From Cafeteria roenbergensis (lineage: Eukaryota > Sar > Bigyra > Bicosoecida > Cafeteriaceae), in contig VLTN01000001.1 in NCBI GenBank assembly GCA_008330645.1, positions 558,001 through 622,000 on the forward strand: a stretch of 64,000 nucleotides of DNA, given 5' to 3'. Both the position numbers and the translations under genes were made by a program. The notes under the pieces are model-generated. The model saw only the letters and a list, made by a program, of their open reading frames with translations, did no database searches and was not told the origin of the DNA. This document shows, piece after piece, positions 51,101 through 62,394 of the stretch. Each line of letters opens with the position of its first letter. Within the stretch, counting starts at the first letter, position 1.

Positions 51101-52951
51101 GCGGCGCAAGCGGCGCAGCGCGAGGCCACCATCGCCCTGGAGGAGCGCCGCGCCGCTCGGGACGAGGTGACCAGCGACATCGACGGCAAGCTGCGGCCGT
51201 CAGTGGAGCACCTGCGCGCCCAGCTGAGCGGCAGCGCCGGGGGCACGGGAGGCGCGGACATCGAGTCGAGGCGGGCGAGGCTGCAAGAGTCCAAGGCGGA
51301 GCTCGACGCCGCCACGGCCCGGCAGCGCGACGCCGAGGCGCAGCTCAAGGAGTGCCTGGAGGAGCTGGCAGAGCGCGAGGCCCCTGCCGAGGAGGCACAG
51401 GCGGAGCTGGAGCGGCAGCGCGCCGAGGAGCAGTCCCAGGCGGAGCAGCTGAAGCGGCTCCAGGGCGGCTCCGAGGCCCTGTGGCGGCGGCACGCCCAGG
51501 CAGCGGAGACGCGCCGCGAGTGCGAGGCCAAGCTGCGCGACCTCGGCACGCTCCCGTCTGAGGCGATGAGCGCCATCGCGTCGCTCTCTCGGTCCGAGGT
51601 GATGCGCCGCCTCAAGACGGCCGGCAAGAAGCTCGCCAAGTTCGGCCACGTGAACAAGAAGGCCCTCCGCCAGTGGGAGACGTTCAGCGACCAGCGCACG
51701 GCCCTGGAGGCCCGCCGCCTCGAGTGCGAGACCGGCGCCGGCGCCATCCAGGCCACCATTCGCCACCTGGACACCGAAAAGGACAAGGCCATCCTTCGCA
51801 CCTTCCGCGGCGTGGCCATGCACTTCCGCAAGGTGTTCGGCGAGCTGGTGCCCCACGGGAAGGCCAGCATGGTGCTGGTGGCAGAGGCGGACGGCGCCGC
51901 AGATGCGGGCGCCAAGGCCGCCGGAGCGGCGCGCAGTCTCGGCCCGTCCCAGTCGGAGGGCGGTTCGTCCTCGTCCTCGTCCTCGTCGTCCTCGTCGTCT
52001 GCTGCCGCGGCGGCGGCGTCTGCTGCGCCGGCGCGTCGCTCGGCGTCCAGCTCGCGCGAGATCGAGAGCGACTCCCAGGAGCTGACCGAGCTTGAGGCGC
52101 GCGTCGTCGCGGGGCCCTCGGCGCCGCGCAGCAGGACCAAGCGAACTCGCCGCGGCAGGGCGACCCGCCGAGGCGACCCGGCGGAGGATAGCGCCGAGGA
52201 GAAGCAAGGCGACAGCTCCGGCTCCGAGGCCGGCAGCGATAGCGACGACGAGCCCGCCGACGGCAGCGGCCCCCTCGCCAGCCAGAGCGCCTCCGTCAGC
52301 AGCATCGCCTCCCGCCGCTCCGAGCTGGACGTGTTCAAGGGCGTGGCGGTCAAGGCCAGCTTCGCCGAGGGCGAGGCCCCGAAGCGCGTGGAGCTGTACT
52401 CCGGAGGCCAGAAGACGATGCTGGCCATCGCCCTTCTGCTGGCAATCCAGCGCTGCGACCCGGCGCCCTTCTACCTGTTCGACGAAGTGGACCAGGCGCT
52501 GGACTCCACCTACCGCACCGCGCTCGCCGAGGTGATCAAGCGCCAGGCAGCCTCCACGGAGAACCCCGCCCAGTTCCTCACCATCTCCTTCCGCACCGAG
52601 GTCATCGCCGCGGCGGACGCGCACTTCGTGCTGGTACCGGGGCACAACACCCAGCTGGTGCCGCACTCCGCGACCTCCGCCCTCGTCGAGGCGGAGCGCA
52701 TCTGCGAAGAGGAGGCGGCGAGGGCGCGCAGGCCCGGCTCGGAGCGCCGTCGATCGCGCTCGCGCTCGCGCTCGGTGGCGGGGACGCCCCGCTCCGCTGC
52801 GGCGGGAGCAGCCGCTGCCTCTTCCGGGGGAGCCTCGCCCTCCTCGGCCGTCAAGGACTCCGCGCCCACGCCCAGCCGCAGCGCTGGCCGTCGCGCGCGA
52901 GTCCGCGCCGACAGCGACGACGACCAAGACCACGACGACGGCGCCACGTGA
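48156..52951 (+). CDS. SMC3: SMC3, cohesin ATPase subunit, 4 exons
   Basis: Exons 48156-48246, 48345-48383, 48568-48635 and 48869-52951 (donors GTGAGC, GTGAGG, GTGAGT) give 1,426 residues. Splicing assembles MHIKNIIIHGFKAIRNL, Walker A GANGDGKS (Lys38), FDAIRFALSDG and VTIVFDNTD. Lys110-Lys111 in VGSKKDEHF correspond to the Eco1/ESCO acetylation pair. A coiled coil, the hinge (GVHGPLMELVTYAPQLD to SIFGGYVDRS), the returning coiled coil with SHVNKKAL-type GHVNKKALRQ, signature YSGGQKTM and Walker B FYLFDEVDQALD follow. It forms the cohesin ring with SMC1 and a kleisin. Two additions are unusual: a roughly 150-residue Ser/acidic/basic insert in the C-terminal head lobe before the signature motif (about 51890-52330), and an Arg-Ser-rich disordered tail after 52720. 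The Walker A Asp (NGDGKS) replaces the more common Ser. Confidence 0.95.
48345..48383 (+). other. SMC3 micro-exon carrying the P-loop (39 nt)
   Basis: Exon 2 has only 39 nt, bounded by CTCGCAG and GTGAGG. It supplies the core of Walker A, so skipping it keeps the reading frame (39 is divisible by three) but deletes the nucleotide-binding loop. Confidence 0.85.
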
Positions 52952-53094
52952 CGGTTTGTGCCGCCGTTGCGATTGCTTCCGGCGCCCCGCGCCCTCGCTT
53001 GCGTTGCGTCCGATTGCGCGTGTGTGCCACGTCATCCAATTTGGTCCTTGCGTTCCGCCGCTGCGCCCCCGGCCACGCTCTCGCACACAACTGC
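52952..53094 (+). promoter_or_regulatory. Short intergenic with CCAAT box upstream of the DUF3427-like gene
   Basis: Only 143 bp separate the SMC3 stop from the next start codon in the same direction. A CGTCATCCAATTTGG stretch has CCAAT at 53034-53038, about 57 bp before the ATG, so promoter and leader must be very short. Confidence 0.4.
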
Positions 53095-54241
53095 ATGGCG
53101 TCGGCCTTTGATGAGGCCAGGAAGGCCGCGCTGCAAGCCAAGCATGCGGCAAGCAAGGCGCTGGGGCTGGGCGTGAACTTGCCGCGCGCCCCCAAGCGGC
53201 ACCAGCGGCCGAGCGCGGCTGCCAGCACCGCGGCGAAGCGTGCGGCTCTCGCCCTCCCAACGCGGAGGAGCACCCGCCGGGCTGCGCTGAACGCAACGGC
53301 TGCGATGGTAAGGCCGGCCGGTGCAGCGTCGTGGTGGGGCTCCCCCGGCACCGCCGGCTTGGCTTCAACTCAAGCGGTGCCGCTGCCGGCCCGCGTTCGC
53401 GCCGCAGGCCGGAATGGACGCCCCTCTAGCGCCTGACAAGGCGACTCGAATAGGCGGGCCTGGGCCGGGCTCTCCCTCTTCTTCTGGTTCGCCCGTGGAG
53501 CCGCCCAGAGTGCCGAGCGCCGAGGAGGCCGATGCAATCGCAAGCGCCAGGGCGGCCGAGACCGCCCCCGTGGGGTCGCTTCGCTCCAAGCGACTCCAGC
53601 TGCAAACTCTGCAGACCGTGTGGCTGGGAAAGCTGGTGCCCAACTTCGGGCAGGGCTTCAAAGCGTCGGCGGTGACGCTTGCGGCCTGCGGCGCGCAGGC
53701 GGCGTCGGGCCGGCAGCTCGTGCGCTTCAGCAAGTACAGCGGAATCCAGGAGTTCGCGGACTCGGTAGTGCTCTTCGTCAACGTGGGCGGCGACAGCTAC
53801 GCCAACCTGTTCGAGTTCGCGCCCCCGCACGCGGCGCCAACGACCGCGGCAGCAGCTCCCTCGGCGTCAGTACCACCGCCACCCGGGGGCCGGTCGGCGG
53901 CCAAAGACGTGGTGCTGACCTGGTTCGCGCGGCCGAGGGACCGCCCTGACTCCCCCATTATCGCACGGCTCACTTCCCAGTATCTGGCCGGGCACTCAGA
54001 TTCCAAGCCTCAAGCCGAGTCTGAGAACGCAGCCGCCACGACAGTGGGGCTTTTCATGCGGGACACGCGCGACTCCCGGCCGGGAGGGAAGTCCTCCCCG
54101 CCCCTCTACGTCTGGTGCGGGACCCTCCAGCTGCTTGTGGTGGACTTTGCCGCATCGCCAATGCGGTTTCGCTGGAGGCTTCAGGACTCCAAAGAGCTCC
54201 AGACGAGCGAACACTTTCAGCAGCTCATTGGGGGGGACTGA
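53095..54241 (+). CDS. Uncharacterised protein with DUF3427-like C-terminal domain, 2 exons
   Basis: Exons 53095-53307 and 53408-54241 (donor GTAAGG, the only non-GTGAG donor seen; acceptor CCGCAG) give 348 residues. The N-terminus is basic and unstructured, with LPTRRSTRRAALN resembling a nuclear or nucleic-acid-binding tail. The C-terminal about 180 residues are beta-rich: VVLFVNVGG, VVLTWFARPRDRPDSP, TVGLFMRDTRD, LYVWCGTLQLL and PMRFRWRLQD. The order hW..h.R....SP, then LFhR, then Y..G, then PM.h.W.L is that of DUF3427, a domain found at the C-terminus of some bacterial superfamily 2 helicases and restriction-like proteins. That match is from memory of the pattern and is tentative. No helicase motifs are present, so the domain would be free-standing here. 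Function unknown. Confidence 0.7.
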
Positions 54242-54500
54242 CTCAAGCAAAGCTCGTGTGTATTTGACGGCTAGTGATGCGTCTTAAGGTGCGCTGTGCT
54301 GCGCCATCGCCTCGGCCCAGTTGTCAGTCTCACTTTGGCAAGCGCTTACCTCACAAACACAAACAAAGCTCAGCCCACCACAACAGGCACTCGCCCCAGC
54401 TGCCACACAATACCTGGACAAGTTGGCCGAAGGAGAGAAGGAGCGGAAGGCGCGGGGAAGGGGGGGCAAGGTGGAGCCGTCTGGCAGGCATGGCCATCGT
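54242..54500. other. Convergent 3' intergenic
   Basis: 259 bp with relatively AT-rich words near 54345-54400 (acaaacacaaacaaagc). No gene recognised. Confidence 0.5.
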
Positions 54501-57500
54501 TCACTCGTCCGCGGGCAGTGGCAGGGCGCTGGCGGCAAAGCGAAGAGCCCCCGACCCGCGCGGGCCCATCGTGATGCGGGTGGCAGCGTCGGCCGTCCCC
54601 ATGGTGCGCAGGAGCCGACGCATTGCAAAGAGACCGCTAGCACGCTCGCCAGCCTCAGCGTCCTTGGGGCGAGCGCAGAACTTGGTCGCCACGCGGGCGA
54701 GGAGCTCTTGGAAGTGCTCCCACCCCATGATGATGCCAGTGGTCGACGAGGGCAGGTGGCCGCCGGATGCCGCGTCGTCGGCCACGACCTGGGCCGCCAG
54801 CTGTGAGAGCGCTGCGCGAGTCATGAGCGCGGGGGCAATGCCGAACTCTGTGGCGAAGGCCTCCACTTCGACGCCTGACATCCACCACGAGGAGGGCTCT
54901 TGGTCCTTGGCAGCGAGGTTGATGGGGCGGCCAGCCCGTGCCGTGGCCGTGCGCCAGCGGAGGGCGTAGTGCTCGAACACGCCCCGCACGGCGACGACGT
55001 CGTGTTTGAGCGCCTCCCGAACGCCTGGAACGTCGACAGACCAGCTGCTGTCGGCGGGCGCCGCCGCGGCGTCGGCGGCAGCTCCAGTCGCGGAATCGTT
55101 GAGCGCTACGCAGGCAGCTGCCAGGAACCGCGCACCAGGGGCGGCGGCTCCAGCGACGCCAGACGCCTCCGCCGCGGCTGCGGCGTCGCGGTCGGGAGCT
55201 GCAGCGTCGGTGGCGCCATTCACGGACGCAATCAGCCGCTTGGAAGCGCCGGAGTACCAGGTTGAGTCCTCGTCGTCCTCGGCATCTGCGGTCGCGCCAG
55301 GCGCCTCAGCAGCGTCCGCGTTGCAGTCGTTGCCGGAGACCTCGGCAGGCGCGGTGTCGGCTGGATTCGCGGCGGCTGCCTCGGACCCATCTGTGGGGCC
55401 CTCCACGTCAGCGGGGGCAGCTGCGGGAGCCTCGTCCCCCCACCCTCCGTCCTGGAGCGTGACTGCCACGTGCTCCTCGGCCACCGGCTCGGCAGAGCCA
55501 TCCACCGCGGGCGGTTCCGGAGTGGGCTCCGACGCTGCCGGCGTCTCCACCGGCTCGGCTGCTGCAGGCGAAGCTTCGAGGCCCTGCTCGGGTGCCTCGC
55601 TGGCCTCAGGCTCCTGGGCGGCGTCAGGCGCTGCTTCCGGCTCGGACTCGTCGTCGCCTGCGACGACGGCGGCCGCGGGTGCCTCCACCTCCCCCTCCTC
55701 CGCATACTCATCAGCGTCGGCAGGTGAAGCGACAGCCGAGGCGCCTCCCTCGACTAGGTCGTGGGCGTTTGCGAACGGCACAAGGTGGTCGGTGACCAGC
55801 TTCTCAAAGCGGGCCCCCACCGACTCCGGGTAGCGTAGGACGCTGAACATGACGAGTGCAGCAGTGAACGCGCGCGCGGAGATCCAGTCCTGCGGGGCAT
55901 CGCCCGGGGCGGCCACTGCCGCTGCCTCCGCAATGAGGCGTGAAAACACTGCCCCCACCCGGTCGCTGGTGAGGCGCGGCGGTGCAAGGAGGTACGTGTC
56001 AGCGCAAAGCTTCTCAAGGGTGGACAGCGGCATCCTGTCGTCCGACGCAAAGTGCGCAAACACTGCCTGGACGACGTCGTTCAGCTCGCGCACAGCGGCC
56101 ACAAAGCCGGGGCTGGACACCTCCCGCTCGAGGTCGGGGCCGAGAGACTCGGGGAGCGTGGCGTCATCGGAGCAAGCGTCTGCCGGCGCGGCGAGGGCGG
56201 AGGCGGTGAGCGCCTCGCCAGGCTCGTCGCCGGCTGACTGCGCTGCAGCTTCGAGTGCCTCAGGGAAGGAGGCAGCGTGGTTGGAGGGCGCCGCGTCATC
56301 AGCGGCCTCCTCCTCGGCCTCCTTGGCTGCGGCGGCGGCAGCCTCCTCGGCCTGCTTGGCGGCGGCGGCAGCCTCCTCCTCGGCCTGCTTGGCGGCGGCG
56401 GCGGCAGCCTCCTCCTCGGCCTGCTTGGCGGCGGCGGCGGCAGCCTCCTCGGCCTGCTTGGCGGCGGCGGCAGCCTCCTCCTCGGCCTGTTTGGCGGCGG
56501 CGGCAGCCTCCTCCTCGGCCTGCTTGGCGGCGGCGGCGGCAGCCTCCTCCTCGGCCTGCTTGGCGGCGGCGGCAGCCTCCTCCTCGGCCTGCTTGGCGGC
56601 GGCGGCAGCCTCCTCCTCGGCCTGCTTGGCGGCGGCGGCGGCAGCCTCCTCCTCGGCCTGTTTGGCGGCGGCGGCAGCCTCCTCCTCGGCATGCTTGGCG
56701 GCGGCGGCAGCCTCCTCCTCGGCCTGTTTGGCGGCGGCGGCAGCCTCCTCCTCGGCCTGCTTGGCTGCGACGGCAGCAGCGGCGGCAGCGGCCACCGGCA
56801 CTGCAATCTGCCCTTCACCAGCTGACTTGGGAGACGCGTTGGCACTCGATGCTTCGCTGACGACGCTCACGGCCTCGGGAACCACAAGGTCTGCGGCGGG
56901 CGCGGTGGGCTCAGAGGCGCTGTGGAACGAGGAGCCGCTGCGGAAGCTGGCGCTGGGAGTCATCCCTGCCGTGAAACTCCGACGGACCTCCATGATGGCG
57001 AAGAGGGCGGGGTTGGAAGAGGCCGCGCGAGAAGCCTGGATGGCGCGCGCCACCATGGCGAGGCTCCGCGTGCCCGCTGGGAGAGACTCGATGCCTCCGC
57101 TCTCGCGTCGCTGGGCCGCGGCAATGCCTGGAGCGACCGCGTGGACGACGTCAGCAAGCGACCTGAAGGGCTTGCGCGGTTTCGTGGCAATCCCTCCGGC
57201 TGAGGGCGCGCCAGCACCGGGCTTGTCATCAGCCGCTTCGGCAGGGACAGAGGGAGGCGCAGCATCGGCGGCTGGGGCCGGCGCGCTGGCGGGTGCAGCA
57301 GCCGCAGGGTCTGCCTGCTCGCTGGCTGCGCCAGGGGCGCAGTCCTCGGCGTCGTCGACGACAACCGCTGCCGATGACCCTGCCGACGGCTCCATTGCCA
57401 GCTTGGGGACGCCGCCGGCGACAGGTTCAGCCGAGTGAGCTGCGCGGGGAGTCGCCAGACCGACAGATTCCAGATAGGCGTCGAGGGAGGCGGCGGACGA

Positions 57501-58811
57501 TGGGACGCTCATTGCGTCGTCAAAGTCGGTGAGGCTGCGGCTGGCGTTGTCATCGTCCTGCTCGGAGCTGCCGGCCTCGGAGCCCCACCGGCGGACCCGC
57601 TCCGAGGCGGCGGGGCCGCGGAACCGAAAGGCGACCATGGCCTCGACAGCGCTTCGGATGAAGAGCTGCCACTGCGTGCCCGTGAGGCGCGCTGACAGGG
57701 CGGCCTCGGCGCCTTCGCGCACTGCACGGAAGCTGGGTGCGGGCTTGCTGCTGTTGACGGCGCGCACGCGGCTCCAAAGGTGGGTGAGGAGGTGGCCGAC
57801 GAACCTGCTGTGCGCAGAGGAGGCGCTGTCGTCGTCGGCGGCCGCTGTCCCGTCGTGCCCGGGCACGGCCACGGGACCCGTGCCGTCCCTCGCCACGGGC
57901 AGGTCGGAGGGGGGACGGGGCATGCGCTGGAGCACGCGCGCTGGAACGGTCTCGGGGTCCGGCAGGTGGCTGCTCGTGGTGGAGGCGGTGTCGTCGGCGT
58001 TCTCGGGCAGAGAGGCAGCAGGCTGCGTCACACTAGGCGCAGCAGCCGCAGCGGGGCTCGGTGGTGCCGCAGCTTGCTTTCCCTCCTCTTCCACGCACTT
58101 GGCCTCGACTGCGGGCTGGGCCTGCTCGGCCTGGGCTCCTGCGCTGGCTTGGCTGGCGGCGTCAGTGCTGGCTGTGTTGTGGCCAGCCAGGCGCTTGCGG
58201 CCGTCCTCGCTGCCGCTGTCGAGCTTGGATCGCGCAACGTTGCTCTCCGGTTTTGCAGCAGGCTTGGCGGTCGGAGACGAGGCGAGAACCGGCCGGGGAG
58301 TCGCGGGCACGGGCACGCTCAGGCCCGCTGCGACCAACGCAGCACGGCGCTCCTCAGCGGAGAGGCGCCGCCCGGCCTTGAGCGCCGCAACATACTCAGC
58401 CAGGGCGGCAACCCACGCATCGCGCTCCGCCTGGTCTGGCGCGGCGACGTAGTAGGTCCTCTCGGCTTCAGCTGTGCGGACGCTGAAGACGTAGTGGCGA
58501 CCGGCAGTGCCCCCAGGCACGACGCGCGCCTCGACTCCACGCAGCTTGAGGTCGTGGGCCACGTCGATGTTGCCACTCGCGCCATCGTCCCTGCAGTAGC
58601 CAAACTGGCCTTGCTTCGAGACGAAGTAGCGAGGAACCCAGGACGGGCCGCAAAAAAACGATCCGGTCGTCAGCTTTTCCAGGAGCGTGTGCCTGGCCGG
58701 GGGCGCGGGCGGCTGCGCTGGCGGGGGCACAGCAGCGCTGCCACGCCCAGCAGGGGCGACCGCCGCGGCGGGGGAGGCGGTCTCGCCCGTTGGCGCAAGG
58801 TTTTGGGACAT
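54501..58811 (-). CDS. PH-domain protein with KQAEEEAAA repeats and EF-hand-like modules
   Basis: An uninterrupted frame of 1,436 residues. A PH domain occupies about residues 40-150: LLEKLTTGSFFCGPSWVPRYF, QFGYCRDDG, LKLRGVEARVV, YVFSVRTAEAERTYYVAA, ending in the canonical C-terminal helix with its Trp (ERDAWVAALAEYVAAL). It should bind phosphoinositides or a membrane partner. Long Ala/Ser/acidic linkers follow, then 14 copies of a KQAEEEAAAA(A) heptad-like unit predicted to form a single charged helix. Two related helical modules come after the repeat (AVFAHFASDDRMPLSTLEKL and VFEHYALRW...WWMSGVEVEAFATEFG). Their spacing resembles degenerate EF-hand pairs without clear Ca2+ loops. Family unknown. 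The very high Ala and Glu content means similarity searches must mask the repeats. Confidence 0.7.
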   Translation of the reverse strand: MSQNLAPTGETASPAAAVAPAGRGSAAVPPPAQPPAPPARHTLLEKLTTGSFFCGPSWVPRYFVSKQGQFGYCRDDGASGNIDVAHDLKLRGVEARVVPGGTAGRHYVFSVRTAEAERTYYVAAPDQAERDAWVAALAEYVAALKAGRRLSAEERRAALVAAGLSVPVPATPRPVLASSPTAKPAAKPESNVARSKLDSGSEDGRKRLAGHNTASTDAASQASAGAQAEQAQPAVEAKCVEEEGKQAAAPPSPAAAAAPSVTQPAASLPENADDTASTTSSHLPDPETVPARVLQRMPRPPSDLPVARDGTGPVAVPGHDGTAAADDDSASSAHSRFVGHLLTHLWSRVRAVNSSKPAPSFRAVREGAEAALSARLTGTQWQLFIRSAVEAMVAFRFRGPAASERVRRWGSEAGSSEQDDDNASRSLTDFDDAMSVPSSAASLDAYLESVGLATPRAAHSAEPVAGGVPKLAMEPSAGSSAAVVVDDAEDCAPGAASEQADPAAAAPASAPAPAADAAPPSVPAEAADDKPGAGAPSAGGIATKPRKPFRSLADVVHAVAPGIAAAQRRESGGIESLPAGTRSLAMVARAIQASRAASSNPALFAIMEVRRSFTAGMTPSASFRSGSSFHSASEPTAPAADLVVPEAVSVVSEASSANASPKSAGEGQIAVPVAAAAAAAVAAKQAEEEAAAAAKQAEEEAAAAAKHAEEEAAAAAKQAEEEAAAAAAKQAEEEAAAAAKQAEEEAAAAAKQAEEEAAAAAAKQAEEEAAAAAKQAEEEAAAAAKQAEEAAAAAAKQAEEEAAAAAAKQAEEEAAAAAKQAEEAAAAAAKEAEEEAADDAAPSNHAASFPEALEAAAQSAGDEPGEALTASALAAPADACSDDATLPESLGPDLEREVSSPGFVAAVRELNDVVQAVFAHFASDDRMPLSTLEKLCADTYLLAPPRLTSDRVGAVFSRLIAEAAAVAAPGDAPQDWISARAFTAALVMFSVLRYPESVGARFEKLVTDHLVPFANAHDLVEGGASAVASPADADEYAEEGEVEAPAAAVVAGDDESEPEAAPDAAQEPEASEAPEQGLEASPAAAEPVETPAASEPTPEPPAVDGSAEPVAEEHVAVTLQDGGWGDEAPAAAPADVEGPTDGSEAAAANPADTAPAEVSGNDCNADAAEAPGATADAEDDEDSTWYSGASKRLIASVNGATDAAAPDRDAAAAAEASGVAGAAAPGARFLAAACVALNDSATGAAADAAAAPADSSWSVDVPGVREALKHDVVAVRGVFEHYALRWRTATARAGRPINLAAKDQEPSSWWMSGVEVEAFATEFGIAPALMTRAALSQLAAQVVADDAASGGHLPSSTTGIIMGWEHFQELLARVATKFCARPKDAEAGERASGLFAMRRLLRTMGTADAATRITMGPRGSGALRFAASALPLPADE
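56306..56772 (-). repeat. Coding minisatellite, about 14 units of 33-39 bp
   Basis: A tandem array encodes KQAEEEAAAA or KQAEEEAAAAA. Sporadic unit variants (KHAEEE, KEAEEE, KQAEEA) and one-codon length differences mark individual copies. It is all in frame, so length changes would keep the protein open. The opposite strand reads as long open frames of Gly/Leu or Arg/Pro, which are artefacts of the repeat. Confidence 0.9.
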
Positions 58812-59340
58812 GGCGCAAGTCGGACGCGCTGTCGCGTTTCCGCTACCGGGAGGAGCCTGGTCGACGGGAAGCAGGTCTTGCCTGGCGCTTGCCCCGACAC
58901 ACGCGCCTTGAGCAGCGATGGGAGGCTTGCAGCGGGGCGGGGGGGAGTGCTCAGGTCACTGCGCCGGACCGCTGATGGACCAGTGCGATTCGCTGACGAT
59001 GCCGTGCAGAGCGATCAGTCAGTGGTCCGACGCTGCTTGGCTCAGCGCCCTGAGACCACGAAGCCCCACTCTCGCTCGCTTAGCGCGCGCCTTTCGAGTG
59101 CCGGTGCATGGTGGCGTGGCGGGGGCGCGCAAAAAGGCCAAGTGAGGCGGGATTTCGAGGGGATTCGCCGGCCAGGCCGCTCCGAGGCGAGTCGCATGCC
59201 AATCACAAGCAGCCTTGCGGTGGAGAACATGTGTGGCCACGCAGCCTCCAGGTCTCTCTGTCCCCCCCCCCCTCCTCCCGCGAAGCGCTTGCACGAAAGA
59301 GACTTCGCGTGATTCCTCCGCGGGCGCCCGCGAGATGCCG
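58812..59340. promoter_or_regulatory. Intergenic: PH-protein promoter and SFGH 3' end
   Basis: 529 bp between a minus-strand start and the stop of the next minus-strand gene. It should contain the promoter of the PH-repeat gene. A C-rich run occurs at 59262-59280. No RNA gene or conserved frame was recognised. Confidence 0.45.
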
Positions 59341-60261
59341 TCACGAGCGAGTCGCCAAGGCTGCAGCGTGGAATGCAATGTGCTCGCTCACGAACGACTG
59401 GATGAACCAGTAGCTGTGGTCGTATCCCTCGCACGCGAAGTAGTCCACTGTGAGCTTGTCGTTGGTTGCGGCTGCCGCCTGCAGGGCGTCGGGGAGCAGC
59501 TGCCCGGCCTTGAGGAAGTTGTCCGCCATTCCCTGATAAACGAGCAGAGTCAGCGGCGGCCCGTCGTAGGCCGCGGCGAGCATGCTCGCGTCGTGGGACG
59601 CCCAGGAGCTCCTGTCCGTGACGGGGAGGTCGGCCGCAGCCTCGCCAAGGTAGCCGGCGAACGCCTTCTTGCCCCACGGGCAGGCGCACGGGTTGCAGAT
59701 TGGGGCAAACGCGCTCACGCTAGCAAAGCGGCCCGGGTGCCTCAGCGCCAGTGTGATCGCGCCATGCCCACCCATGGAGTGGCCGAACACGGAGGCGCGG
59801 GACACGTCCACGAAGGTGCCGACGGCCGCGGCAACGGCCTTGGGCAACTCCTCCATGACGTACGTCTCCATGTTGAAATGCGCGTCGAACGGCTCCTTTG
59901 CAGCGTCCAGGTAGAAGCCTGCACCCTTTCCAAAGTCGTACGCGACCTCCTTGTCGTCGGGGACGTCGTCGCCGCGGGGGGAGGTGTCCGGCATGACCAG
60001 CGCGATGCCGAGCTCGGCCGCGGCGCGCTGGGCGCCGGCCTTCTCCGAGAAGTTCTTCTCCGTGCAGGTCAGGCCGCTGAGGAAGTACAGGACCGGCACC
60101 TTCGCCTCCCCGGCGCTGGGAAGGAACACGGCGAACCGCATTTGGCACTTGCAGGCCGCGCTCTCGTGCGTGAACGTCATCTGCCTGCCGCCGTGGCAGC
60201 GCGCCTCGCTCTCCAGGGTCACGCCCGCAGGCGCAGGGGCTGCCTCGGTCGCGCTTGCCAT
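59341..60261 (-). CDS. S-formylglutathione hydrolase (esterase D)
   Basis: From the ATG at 60261 the protein has 306 residues, slightly longer than the usual about 280 through a short N-terminal extension. It is an alpha/beta-hydrolase of the esterase D family: VPVLYFLSGLTCTEKNF, the nucleophile elbow VFGHSMGGHGAI with Ser162, then SAFAPICNPCACPWGKKAF, Asp247 in MADNFL and His282 in EGYDHSYWF. The enzyme hydrolyses S-formylglutathione to glutathione and formate, the second step of glutathione-dependent formaldehyde detoxification in the cytosol. The first-step enzyme starts 172 bp away on the opposite strand. An open frame upstream of 60261 overlaps that neighbour and is not used. Confidence 0.93.
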   Translation of the reverse strand: MASATEAAPAPAGVTLESEARCHGGRQMTFTHESAACKCQMRFAVFLPSAGEAKVPVLYFLSGLTCTEKNFSEKAGAQRAAAELGIALVMPDTSPRGDDVPDDKEVAYDFGKGAGFYLDAAKEPFDAHFNMETYVMEELPKAVAAAVGTFVDVSRASVFGHSMGGHGAITLALRHPGRFASVSAFAPICNPCACPWGKKAFAGYLGEAAADLPVTDRSSWASHDASMLAAAYDGPPLTLLVYQGMADNFLKAGQLLPDALQAAAATNDKLTVDYFACEGYDHSYWFIQSFVSEHIAFHAAALATRS

Positions 60262-60433
60262 TTGCCCTCGCGGTGTCTTGCGGTGGCAGGCAGTGGCGTG
60301 CTTGAGCCGCCGCCACCGCTGCTGCTCCGGATCACTCGCGTGCAGAGCGGCTGTCCGACGATCGCTGGGCTGCGCATCCCGCTGCCGGCAGACGTGCCAC
60401 TCCGGACCGCAACGCTTCGACTGCCCGCGAACC
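60262..60433. promoter_or_regulatory. Divergent promoter of the formaldehyde detoxification pair
   Basis: 172 bp lie between the start codons of S-formylglutathione hydrolase and formaldehyde dehydrogenase. Both promoters must lie here. No TATA box was recognised. The position suggests coordinated expression of two consecutive pathway steps. Confidence 0.55.
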
Positions 60434-62031
<1,598 letters not shown>

Positions 62032-62394
62032 GCAGCTCGGGTCGTGTCCAGATGCGTGCGCGCTTGTCGGGCAGCGTTGTCGGCCTCGCGAGCCGCGGCG
62101 TGCGCGATTGGTGGGCTCCGGTTTTGCAGTCAGCAGCAAGCATTGCGGTCCATTGGCTCTTGCTGGCCGGCCCCGCCCCGTCCGCGATCACGCCCGCGCT
62201 CGCGCCCACACAAACCCCACTCAGTCCGAGACTGTGCTCGTCGTGCGGAGAGCTCACGAGCGGCTGTGCCCGCTGCGCCGCAGCGCTCTCCGGCGTGGCT
62301 CGGCGGCCCCAGCCGGCGTGCGTGGCGGGCGCCTCTGCCGGGCAAGTGTCAAGCAGCTTGCGCCGGCCGCACCGCCTTGGGGCCCAGGCGCAGC
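62032..62394. promoter_or_regulatory. Intergenic: ADH 3' end and ZW10-like promoter with inverted CCAAT boxes
   Basis: 363 bp between same-strand genes. ATTGG (inverted CCAAT) occurs at 62107-62111 and 62152-62156, about 240-290 bp before the next ATG. No other element was recognised. Confidence 0.35.

Noticed and set aside
56277-56860. Gly/Leu- and Arg/Pro-repeat open frames opposite the KQAEEE array
   Set aside because: They are translations of the minisatellite in other frames; the Ala/Glu/Lys frame is continuous with a PH domain protein.
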